A model generated the notes under the pieces. It had not been told where the DNA came from, ran no database searches, and worked only from the letters and a program-made list of their open reading frames with translations. Source: Fervidobacterium pennivorans (GTDB lineage: Bacteria > Thermotogota > Thermotogae > Thermotogales > Fervidobacteriaceae). Taken from it: a stretch of DNA of 64,000 nt. A program made the translations under genes and the position numbers. Below, piece after piece: positions 7,789-15,598 of the stretch (position 1 is its first letter; the number at the start of each line of letters is the position of its first letter). The stretch lies in NCBI RefSeq assembly GCF_001644665.1, contig NZ_CP011393.1, positions 1,997,853 through 2,061,852 on the forward strand. The letters are read 5' to 3'.

Positions 7789-9418
7789 TCAGTATCCTTT
7801 GTTTTGATATTTTAACTCTTTTAGCGCTTGTAAGTTCAATGCCCTGGGACCTAACTCAAACGTGGTTTTATAAACCTCGCCAAGGATATTTATTGTGACA
7901 CCAGCAAAACAAGTCTCTTTGATTATAATCCTTGGATTCATTTTCAATACTTCCTGAACTGAAACGTGTTTCAAGACTTTTAACTTTTGCCTTAACTTGC
8001 TGATTTCGCTTATAATTTCCTCCCTCCTCGCTTCTAATTGAACAATAAGGCTTTTCAGTTGGTCCTTCTTAATCGTCGCTCCAGATATTTTTTCGAACGC
8101 AGTCCGCAGCTTAACAATATATCCGCTCACATCGTTCAATTCATCTAAAAGTAATTTCAGCCTTGGTTGTTTCATATTCAAAATCTATACCAACTTCAAC
8201 ATTCGTTGCTAAGCCATATTTGTTACCAATACTTTTAACTTCTATAAGCTCAACTGCTTTCACATTACCTCCAACAATCAAACCTTCCCCAGTGACTTTA
8301 ACACTTCTTCCGGCTATCACATCAGAGTTCATTATGTAATCTTGCACATTCACATCCTTTTGCGCAATCACCAAACCTTCTGTAACGAACTGCACAGTAA
8401 CGCTCCCATCAGCAACTATGGCACCTTTACCTCTGCCAAAAAAACCACCTTTTATATACACGTCCCTACCTGCTTTTATTCTGACACTACCGGAAACCAA
8501 CCCATTCACCCTTAAATCCTTACCAGCGGTTATCTTAAAGGCTCCATCCAGATTGCATGTAATGATAATTGTTCCTGGAAAATTTATTTTCTGGCTTTTT
8601 TCCAAATCCCTTTCACCAATTACAAGAACGTCCCTTACATGCACCACTCCATTGTCATCAACACATGGCTGACCTTCGATGGTAGCTATTATTTTATTAT
8701 CAACCACCTTTGTGTTCTCGCCTGCATATTTCCTTAAATCAAAATCCTTACCTTTCCGGCTAGGCAATTCTTTTCCTGTCACGGTCTTACCTGGTTCTCC
8801 ATCTTTCGGAGGTACCTTCTCAGCAAGTACCTGTCCTTCACAGCATCTTGGAAATTCGTCAAAGCCTGTAAAATCTTTTGATGTATTGAATTTGTAATTT
8901 ATCATCGCATCCACTGGAGGAGTTGGCTCAACACCTTCTGCGACTATTATCTGTTGATATGTTAGCTTCTCTTCGACAATCTTTTCCAGCACGTCCTTCT
9001 TAATTCCATAAACCACTCCGGAATTAGTTAGGACTTTCATTAATTCTTCAACTGTAGGCACTTCTTTTTCAAAGCCCGGGATGATGGTTACGTATGCTTT
9101 CATTTCATCTTCACTTATCGTTACATGAATCCTCGGATTTTCATATTCTTTAAGTTTCTCCTCAAGATTTTCAATTTTAGGTAGCGTTTTTTGCAAATGT
9201 TCATCTTTCTTTTCTACTGTAAGTTCTGAAGAATATTCTTCACTCTTTGACTCTTTTACTTTAGAAACTTTGAAGATTGTCGGCGTCACTACTGCACGGA
9301 TAGTCCCATCTGTATCTGTATTAACGTCAACATGAACATGCTCATACCATTTCGGTCCGTATCGTTTCTCAAGCTCCTCGAAGACTTCTACAAGCTCTTT
9401 CACCTTAATAACTTCCAT
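7789..9418 (-). pseudogene. fapA: FapA (DUF342) polymerisation/regulatory protein, broken by one frameshift
   Basis: Two overlapping frames together make one FapA family protein. The upstream frame (9418 to 8141) has the N-terminal DUF342 region and the Gly-rich beta-helix (LRVNGLVSGSVRIKAGRDVYIKGG). It ends after VEVGIDFEYE, where the family continues into a coiled coil. That coiled coil plus C-terminal beta region (RLKLLLDELNDVSGY ... NPRIIIKETCFAGVTINI) is in the next frame, 8181 to 7789. Removing one T from the TTTT run near 8186 joins them as GIDLNMKQPRLK. Sequence error or a recent mutation is likelier than programmed shifting. The start at ATG 9418 follows GGAGTGAGGTG; an upstream in-frame Met at 9481 would overlap fmt. 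It lies 34 bases after fmt. Confidence 0.8.
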
Positions 9419-9452
9419 GCACCTCACTCCCTGATTGCTTTTCCATCTTTTT

Positions 9453-10433
9453 TTACCTTTCACAACATGGGGCTTGATCAATTCTTTCTAAACGCATACC
9501 TTCTCTCACAAGTCCTCCATTTTTCGCGTCACTAAACCCTATCTTGCTTTTCCCTGGAAACTGGATATACTTTATCCACAGTGCATCTTTTCCACAAACA
9601 ATCAATCCTCCATTTGATTTGTCTACTGAAATTATCGTACCTGGTTTGTATGCACTATACTCATCATTTTGTTCTATCACGCAAGCGCCAAAGAGTTTGA
9701 CCTCCGTACCGTTTAACCTTGCTCTCACACCTGGAACTGGGTCATACGCCCGTATTTTGTTCCTTACCATCTCAGCCGGCATTGAGAAATCAACGTGCAA
9801 ATCATTCTTGTCTATCTTAGGGGCGTAGCTGGTTTGTGAGTGGTCTTGCGGAACGAGTGGCACCGGATATCTTTTCAAGAATTCGTCGAGTAATTCTGTT
9901 CCATAATTAATCATCTTTTCATACAATTCGCCAAGTGTTTCACATTCACCAATTTCAAACGGTTTTTGCAAAGCTATATCACCATCGTCCATCCCTTCAG
10001 AAATTTTAAATATCGTAACCCCTGTAATTTTTTCCCCTGCTTCCAGACATCTTTGCATAGGAGCTGCACCGCGGTATCTAGGTAAAAGAGAAGCATGAAC
10101 ATTATAGAATGGTATAGCATCTAAGAAAGGTTTCTTCAAAAGCCTGCCGTAGGCAACAACAATTCCGATATCAGGTTTGTATTTCTCGATTATCTCCGTT
10201 CCTTCCTTCACCAAGCTTTTGGGTTGAAAAACAGGGATATTATGCTTCAAAGCCACCTCCTTTACAGGAGTGGGCAACAACTTCTGACCCCTGCCACGTG
10301 GTTTGTCCGCCTGTGATATAACAGCTACCACATTGTAGCCTTTTTCCAGCAAAAATTCCAGATAACGTGCGGCAAATTCTGGAGTGCCAAGAAAAAGGAT
10401 CCTTAAATCATTTCTCGCATTTTTACTGCTCAT
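9453..10433 (-). CDS. fmt: Methionyl-tRNA formyltransferase
   Basis: Formylates initiator Met-tRNA with 10-formyl-THF. The 326 residues begin with the formyltransferase core (RILFLGTPEFAARYLEFLL). The catalytic Asn-His and the SLLP loop are in NVHASLLPRYRGAAPMQR, and the family Asp is in SEGMDDGDIAL. The C-terminal OB-like domain starts near residue 215. The start ATG follows GTGGAGGT with good spacing. The usual partner def is not adjacent; instead fapA follows. An extended -10 promoter lies upstream, back to back with the promoter of the plus-strand TPR gene. The formyl donor pathway is also represented by fhs at 35.8-37.5 kb. Confidence 0.95.
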   Translation of the reverse strand: MSSKNARNDLRILFLGTPEFAARYLEFLLEKGYNVVAVISQADKPRGRGQKLLPTPVKEVALKHNIPVFQPKSLVKEGTEIIEKYKPDIGIVVAYGRLLKKPFLDAIPFYNVHASLLPRYRGAAPMQRCLEAGEKITGVTIFKISEGMDDGDIALQKPFEIGECETLGELYEKMINYGTELLDEFLKRYPVPLVPQDHSQTSYAPKIDKNDLHVDFSMPAEMVRNKIRAYDPVPGVRARLNGTEVKLFGACVIEQNDEYSAYKPGTIISVDKSNGGLIVCGKDALWIKYIQFPGKSKIGFSDAKNGGLVREGMRLERIDQAPCCER

Positions 10434-10499
10434 CTATTATAACCTCCACTCCCTTTTCCTAACTCAAGGTTGCTTTCATTCCAGTATCTATCAATTTTT

Positions 10500-10510
10500 A
10501 TTATACCACA
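10500..10510 (-). promoter_or_regulatory. Extended -10 promoter for fmt
   Basis: On the minus strand the sequence reads TGTGGTATAAT, a TGN-TATAAT extended -10 with no good -35. The same 11-mer occurs before two other minus-strand genes (21.6 and 34.2 kb). It is ~65 bases before the fmt start. Confidence 0.6.
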
Positions 10511-10530
10511 AAAGCAAATTTCAAAATGTG

Positions 10531-10561
10531 TTGCAAAAATCCATAAAAGTTTTGATATAAT
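10531..10561 (+). promoter_or_regulatory. Promoter for the first TPR gene
   Basis: TTGCAA at 10531-10536 and TATAAT at 10556-10561, 19 bases apart. TG at 10553-10554 makes an extended -10. The TPR gene starts 69 bases downstream. Confidence 0.6.
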
Positions 10562-10629
10562 TTACAATGTTAGAAATGTAAAACTTTGAAAAGTGGCATA
10601 CACTGAAACCAAAACAGGGAGGGATAAGG

Positions 10630-11388
10630 ATGAGAAAGTTCGGGTGGATTTTTGTGGTAACGTTAGTTGCACTCTTACTGAGCACATTTACTTTTGCTGA
10701 AGTTAAAGCTCAAGATTTGAACAAGATGTTCTACGAAGCGAGAAGAGACCGAGATGTGAACAAGATACAGAACGTGATAAAAACGATAGAGTCAACACCA
10801 AATTTTGACAAAGATACAACACTCTTAACAATTCTCGCGGATGCATATTTGGAATACGGTCTGTGGGGAGTTAGCGACAAGGAAAAGGAAAAAACTTACG
10901 AAAAGGCCCGCCAATATGCTGAAACGGCATTGAAACTCGACCAAAAGAATGGAAGAGCGTCTTACATAGCAGGTGCCGCAATTGGTAGGCTCGCACAGTA
11001 CAAAGGCATTGTTCAAAGCCTATTCATGCTTGGAGATTTCGACAGATACATCGACAATGCAATTAAACTACTGAACGAAAACGACGAAGAGCAAAGATTA
11101 TATAAAACATTTGCTTACATCGCAGCCGGAATGAGGAATAGAGATGTCCCGTGGCCACTTTACAACTATAAAAAATCCGAAGAACAGCTGAATACAGCAG
11201 CTAAACTAACTCCTAACTACTCAAACATATACCTTGAACTTGGTTTTTTGTATCTAAAAACCGGAGATAAAACGAAAGCAAAGGAGATGTTTGAAAAAGT
11301 TATTTCAATGGGTCCACATCCATGGCTTGTAAAAACCCACGAAGAAGCTGTCAAAACTGCGCAAGAAGAACTGAAAAAACTAAAATAA
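10630..11388 (+). CDS. Secreted TPR-repeat protein, copy 1 of a tandem pair
   Basis: 252 residues with an N-terminal signal peptide (hydrophobic run ~6-22, ending STFTFAEVKA). The remainder is helical, with TPR-like units near residues 55-105 (TILADAYLEYG ... ARQYAETALKLDQKNGRASYIAGAA) and 185-225 (NIYLELGFLYLKTGDKTKAKEMFEKVI). The conserved central block contains GDFDRYIDNAIKLLNENDEEQRLY. The start follows AGGGAGGGATAAGG. A paralog of equal length lies immediately downstream and the two are highly similar throughout, so this is a gene duplication. It has its own promoter and terminator. Function unknown; a periplasmic scaffold or assembly role is typical for TPR proteins. Confidence 0.75.
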   Translation: MRKFGWIFVVTLVALLLSTFTFAEVKAQDLNKMFYEARRDRDVNKIQNVIKTIESTPNFDKDTTLLTILADAYLEYGLWGVSDKEKEKTYEKARQYAETALKLDQKNGRASYIAGAAIGRLAQYKGIVQSLFMLGDFDRYIDNAIKLLNENDEEQRLYKTFAYIAAGMRNRDVPWPLYNYKKSEEQLNTAAKLTPNYSNIYLELGFLYLKTGDKTKAKEMFEKVISMGPHPWLVKTHEEAVKTAQEELKKLK

Positions 11389-11413
11389 GCATTATAATGA
11401 ATACAATAAGAAC

Positions 11414-11442
11414 GCCTCGCCTAATTATGGCGGGGCTTTTGT
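11414..11442 (+). terminator. Intrinsic terminator between the TPR paralogs
   Basis: Stem GCCTCGCC (11414-11421) with GGCGGGGC (11429-11436), one G-T pair, 7-base loop, then TTTTGTTT. It separates the two TPR genes into independent units. Confidence 0.8.
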
Positions 11443-11560
11443 TTCATTTTTTAGAAGATTTCTTGCGAAAAAAGAAGCTACAAATTGCTCTTTTAGTTTA
11501 TAAAAGAAAAATTGCGAATAGAAATCATTAAACCGATGCAAGGATTTACACTTTGAACTG

Positions 11561-11566
11561 TATAAT
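11561..11566 (+). promoter_or_regulatory. Probable -10 element for the second TPR gene
   Basis: TATAAT at 11561-11566, preceded by CTG. No convincing -35 is seen at the right distance. It lies 43 bases before the gene start and after the terminator of the first copy. Confidence 0.4.
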
Positions 11567-11608
11567 ATCTTTGTAAATTACCACACTAACTCAAGGGGAG
11601 GTAGGGGT

Positions 11609-12367
11609 ATGAAAGGTTCGCGGTTGTTTTTTGTAACAAGTTTATTCATCGTCTTTCTTTTTATATCAGTTTTCGGTAACGTTACCAGTGAAGAACTAAA
11701 CAGGATGTTCTACGAAGCAAGAAGAGATTACGACGTAGAGAAGATTCTCAAAGTGATTAAGACTATCGAAGGGATTCCCGGTTACGACAAAGACGCAAGG
11801 CTTCTGACTATACTTGCAGATGCGTATATGGAATACGGTGTGTGGGGTGCAAGTGATAAGGAAAAGGAAAAAACGTACGAAAAAGCACGCCAATATGCTG
11901 AAATGGCATTGAAACTCGACCCAAAGAACGGTAGGGCTTCGTATATTGCTGGTTCTGCAATCGGGAGATTGGCAAAATACAAAGGTATTGTTCAAAGTCT
12001 ATTCATGCTAGGGGATTTTGACAAATACATCGACAACGCTATAAAACTTCTTAACGAAAACGACGAAGAGCAAAGACTTTATAAAACCTTCGCACTCATC
12101 GCGTCCGGTATGAGATACAGAGATGTCCCGTGGCCACTTTACAACTATAAAAAATCCGAAGAGCTTCTCAATGCCGCTTTAAAACTTACGCCAAATTATC
12201 CGAACATATATTTAGAGCTTGGTTATCTCTATCTTAAGACTGGAGAAAAAGCTAAGGCGAAAGAAATGTTTGAAAAAGTTGTCTCGGGTAAAGCTCACCC
12301 ATGGCTTATCAAAACACACGAGGATGCTGTAAAAAGTGCACAGGAGGAATTGAAAAATCTCAAATGA
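11609..12367 (+). CDS. Secreted TPR-repeat protein, copy 2 of a tandem pair
   Basis: 252 residues, exactly the length of the upstream paralog, with a signal peptide (~5-23, FLFISVFGNVTS) and the same TPR layout. Long blocks are nearly identical to copy 1, such as DKEKEKTYEKARQYAE and DVPWPLYNYKKSEE, while the signal peptide and N-terminal 30 residues differ. The ribosome site is GGGGAGGTAGGGGT. Its TGA overlaps the ATG of the PfkB kinase (ATGA), so translation of the two is coupled. Whether the kinase and the secreted TPR protein share a function is not evident. Confidence 0.75.
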   Translation: MKGSRLFFVTSLFIVFLFISVFGNVTSEELNRMFYEARRDYDVEKILKVIKTIEGIPGYDKDARLLTILADAYMEYGVWGASDKEKEKTYEKARQYAEMALKLDPKNGRASYIAGSAIGRLAKYKGIVQSLFMLGDFDKYIDNAIKLLNENDEEQRLYKTFALIASGMRYRDVPWPLYNYKKSEELLNAALKLTPNYPNIYLELGYLYLKTGEKAKAKEMFEKVVSGKAHPWLIKTHEDAVKSAQEELKNLK

Positions 12368-13239
12368 TTGTAACGTGTATTGGAAAGTTAAACATCGATT
12401 TCAACTACTCAGTAGACACTATAGAGATTGGCAAAAACCATGTATCCGAGAACGTAGAAACCTCTATTGGTGGTAAGGCAACAAATATCGCAGTTGCACT
12501 GCAAAAGCTTGGCATCCAGACTCAGCTCATTGCAAACATAGGAGATGATGAACTCGGCACAAGAGCAATTTCTCAACTACAGTCATTCGGCGTAATTCCT
12601 CTAATTAATGTGAAGCCCGGCACACGCACGGGCTTCACGTTTATCGTTGTTGAAGGCGATGGAAAAAACACAATGTTCAACTATCCTGGAGCAAATGGTA
12701 TGCTTTGCGCTGAAGACATTGCAATGCACGAAAAAACAGTAAAAAGTTCTGACCTTATCTTTTACCAAGTCGGTGCAGGAGAATCTGATGAAATAATATC
12801 ATATTTGAAGACCTTGGGTAAACCCATCTTTCTCGAATTGTGCGAGTATGTAGAACCGAAAATGCTTGGTGGGATAGACTTCGTTTCACTTAACGAAGAG
12901 GAGGCGTTGAAAATCACAAATACGCTAAATACATTTGAAGCCCTAAGCATACTCTTGAACCTTGGGATACAGAACATCTTCTTGAAACTTGGTTCGAAGG
13001 GAAGTGTATACGCCAGCAAAGAGAAGATAACGTATGGAGAACCATATACGGTAGATTCAATCGACACAACGGGTGCAGGAGATGCATTTAGTGCTGGGTG
13101 CATATATGGGATTCTAAACAATTTCTCGGTCGAAAACATTCTCTCTTTTGCTAATAAATGTGGTGCACTGACATGCACAAGAAAGGGCACGACAACTGCG
13201 TTTCCAACGATTGAGGAAGTGCAAAAGTTCAAAAATTAG
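12364..13239 (+). CDS. PfkB-family carbohydrate/nucleoside kinase
   Basis: 291 residues, start ATG 12364 overlapping the stop of the TPR gene. Ribokinase-fold features: the N-terminal substrate motif SIGGKATNIAVALQKLG (~38-54), a lid region with GTRTGFTFIVV, and the C-terminal PfkB signature DTTGAGDAFSAG (~236-247) with the catalytic Asp and anion hole. Similar kinases phosphorylate ribose, fructose, adenosine or pseudouridine; the sequence does not decide the substrate. No sugar transporter or glycosidase is adjacent. A region of ~220 bases after the stop holds no supported gene before the terminator of the convergent protease gene. Confidence 0.85.
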   Translation: MIVTCIGKLNIDFNYSVDTIEIGKNHVSENVETSIGGKATNIAVALQKLGIQTQLIANIGDDELGTRAISQLQSFGVIPLINVKPGTRTGFTFIVVEGDGKNTMFNYPGANGMLCAEDIAMHEKTVKSSDLIFYQVGAGESDEIISYLKTLGKPIFLELCEYVEPKMLGGIDFVSLNEEEALKITNTLNTFEALSILLNLGIQNIFLKLGSKGSVYASKEKITYGEPYTVDSIDTTGAGDAFSAGCIYGILNNFSVENILSFANKCGALTCTRKGTTTAFPTIEEVQKFKN

Positions 13240-13460
13240 AAAAATTTTCTCAGGTTCTTAAGTCGGCTAATTCTTCTTTTTTCTATATGACCTTTCTTGA
13301 TGCTATGCATACTTAACTCTGTAAATTGAGAATTGAAACACCCCCTCCAACCTTGTGCCTATCACAAGAATACGTAGAAGAAAAAAGTACGACTGAAATA
13401 AACCAAGTATTCCACCATTGGTTTGTGCCTTTATCCATTGAATGCAAAAGCAAGACATAT

Positions 13461-13495
13461 AAAAAAACCGACGGGGCTACACACCCCATCGGTTT
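13461..13495 (-). terminator. Terminator of the fervidolysin operon
   Basis: Inverted repeat AAACCGACGGGG (13465-13476) with CCCCATCGGTTT (13484-13495), one mismatch, 7-base loop. Read on the minus strand it is followed by a run of seven T (13467-13461). It sits 23 bases beyond the protease stop and may also stop plus-strand transcripts. Confidence 0.8.
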
Positions 13496-13517
13496 GGTGT
13501 TTTGTTAATTGTCGAAC

Positions 13518-15584
13518 TTAATTCTGTCCAAATACTGTCCACCAAGCAAAAGGCATCTCAAAATACATATTAGCAAAATAAGCTCCAATATCATCGAGTA
13601 CAAATCCCTCCGTTTCTCCCATTGGAATATTTACTCTAATTGGAAGTGCGTGACCATTAACCGTTGCGGTTCCTTCAAGAGTAATGTCGGTATCAGCTGG
13701 TGTGTCCAATGCTACAGAGAGAACAAGTAATCCGGATTCTGCCGAAAGGACCTTCTTGTTTGTATTGTATGGTAACTCATATGTATCGTTTGTTAGTAGG
13801 TTCTCGATCTTGAGCGAAGCACCTGAAAGCGGTGTGACGAATTGAACTGTAAACGTCGATGTGAACTTGTACGTCTTTGTCGCGTCCGCTGTGAGGTTGA
13901 TTGTATCGTTAACCTGCCTTTCCTCTGCCATTCTGAATGCTGTGTAATATGCCATGAATCCGTCTGGTGATTCACATCTTTCGTAGCTATCAGGTCCTCC
14001 GATTATTACTTCGTATTCACCTGTGTCAATCGCTGGGAAGTGGGCAATACCAAATGCATCTGTTTTTGCGTAATAGGCTTGGTATCTTCCGGAAATATTC
14101 TTCTTGAGAGTTACAAAGACTGAAGGAATCCCCCAGCTTTCGTAAGCATCGGTAACAACTATATCAAGTGTCGCTCCACCAGAGGTTGGAAGCGCACCGG
14201 CCGCAAATGCATTTTTAACATTGACCAATCCGTATCCTGAATAGTGGTCCCAACCCGGTTCATCAATATCCTTAGCTGTACTTTCAATAAGCTTTCTAAT
14301 CTGCCATGGTTTTGCATCTTTATATTTTTGGAGTAATAACGCAACAACACCTGTCACGTGTGGAGCTGCCATTGAAGTACCATTGTAGTAATCATATGTT
14401 CCGCCATTTTGTTCAGAGACTACAGATTCCCCCTCGTAACCAAGGCTTTTAGGAAGTGGAACTGTGGAAAGAATATTCACACCAGGTGCTCCAATAACTA
14501 CAGAATCAGCTTTTGTAGAAAATCCAGTTGTCTTGAATGTACCACCGTCGTATTCAACAGCTGCCACCCTGATGACTCCTGGGTAACCGCATGGATATTT
14601 AAATGCTGCTTTGTAGTAGTCGTTACCTGAAGAAACAACCATAACAACCCCATGGTCCATTGCATAATCAAATGCTGCTTTCATCGTATGGCTGTATCCG
14701 CTACCACCCCAAGAGTGGTTCATTACCTTTGCGCCATGGTCTGTTGCCCAGATTATACCTGCTGCAACATAGTCATCACCAACATAACCATTTCCACCAA
14801 CAAGAGCTGGGTCATCGAATATAACTATTGGCATTATCTTTGCACCGGGTGCCACACCAACGATACCTTTTCCATCTTTCTTTGCTGCAATCGTCCCGGC
14901 TACGTGTGTTCCGTGTGAACCACCGTAGGATGAGTCTGTGCCTGCTGGAAGTTCTTCATTAAATCTTGGTCTGTATCCTTTAATGACTTGCCCTTGCAAG
15001 TCTGGGTGTGTCCCATCGACACCAGAGTCAACAACGGCAACGATTACTCCTGTCCCTGAAGCTTCAGGCCAAACTTCTGTTGCACCGACTGCTTCGACAC
15101 CCCATAGCAACGAGCTAAATTCTTCGTTTCCTCTTGGATTTGTGCTTGTCAATCTTGGCTCGAATTTTGATGCCTTTTCAACATCACCCTTTATTGGGAG
15201 TGGTTCAATTAAGCTTCTCTTGTAGCTCGGCTCGACATATCTGATACCTTTTATTTTCGCTTGCTTTATTTTTGCATAAGCATCTGCAACCGTTCCATTG
15301 AATTTTATAGACACCATCTTTATCTGTGGCAGGTCTACTACTATCTTTCCGTTGAGCAACCTTGCAACTTCAAGCGCACTATCTTTTGATTCATAACCGA
15401 CAAGTAATTTTCCTTCAACATATTCATCTGGAATCAATTTTCCGAAAAGTATCGGCTGGTCAAATTTAGATGCTTTATTGTCATTCTTTGCTCCATTGTT
15501 AACCTGTGGTGTACATGCAAAGACAAAGAGAAATATCGCAACAATCGAAACGATTAATAATGCACTACTGAATTTTCTCATCAT
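13518..15584 (-). CDS. Fervidolysin-like subtilisin family protease (lipoprotein)
   Basis: 688 residues, closely resembling fervidolysin, the keratin-degrading subtilase of Fervidobacterium pennivorans. A signal peptide (~7-23) ends in a lipobox VFAC with Cys24, so the precursor is probably lipid-anchored. A propeptide region spans ~45-150. The S8 catalytic domain spans ~165-440 with Asp186 (VVDSGVDGTHP), His224 (GGSHGTHVAG), oxyanion Asn321 (SSGND) and Ser404 (GTSMAAPH). Residues ~455-688 form beta-sandwich domains ending in a FAWWTVFG tail that is shared with the second protease at 28.7-30.8 kb. The ribosome site is AAAGGGGGGATAG. It lies 14 bases downstream of its lipoprotein partner in one operon. 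Confidence 0.93.
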   Translation of the reverse strand: MMRKFSSALLIVSIVAIFLFVFACTPQVNNGAKNDNKASKFDQPILFGKLIPDEYVEGKLLVGYESKDSALEVARLLNGKIVVDLPQIKMVSIKFNGTVADAYAKIKQAKIKGIRYVEPSYKRSLIEPLPIKGDVEKASKFEPRLTSTNPRGNEEFSSLLWGVEAVGATEVWPEASGTGVIVAVVDSGVDGTHPDLQGQVIKGYRPRFNEELPAGTDSSYGGSHGTHVAGTIAAKKDGKGIVGVAPGAKIMPIVIFDDPALVGGNGYVGDDYVAAGIIWATDHGAKVMNHSWGGSGYSHTMKAAFDYAMDHGVVMVVSSGNDYYKAAFKYPCGYPGVIRVAAVEYDGGTFKTTGFSTKADSVVIGAPGVNILSTVPLPKSLGYEGESVVSEQNGGTYDYYNGTSMAAPHVTGVVALLLQKYKDAKPWQIRKLIESTAKDIDEPGWDHYSGYGLVNVKNAFAAGALPTSGGATLDIVVTDAYESWGIPSVFVTLKKNISGRYQAYYAKTDAFGIAHFPAIDTGEYEVIIGGPDSYERCESPDGFMAYYTAFRMAEERQVNDTINLTADATKTYKFTSTFTVQFVTPLSGASLKIENLLTNDTYELPYNTNKKVLSAESGLLVLSVALDTPADTDITLEGTATVNGHALPIRVNIPMGETEGFVLDDIGAYFANMYFEMPFAWWTVFGQN

Positions 15585-15598
15585 CTATCCCCCCTTTC

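Noticed and set aside
7789..9418. Programmed frameshift in fapA
   Set aside because: The shift site is only TTTT without a slippery heptamer or obvious stimulatory hairpin, and other genes in the window carry similar homopolymer indels.
13240..13508. Short frame in the gap after the PfkB gene
   Set aside because: Runs through the terminator hairpin and lacks a ribosome site.
14409..15225. Several plus-strand frames opposite the protease gene
   Set aside because: Cys/Tyr-rich shadow sequences with no start signals; the minus-strand protease is certain.
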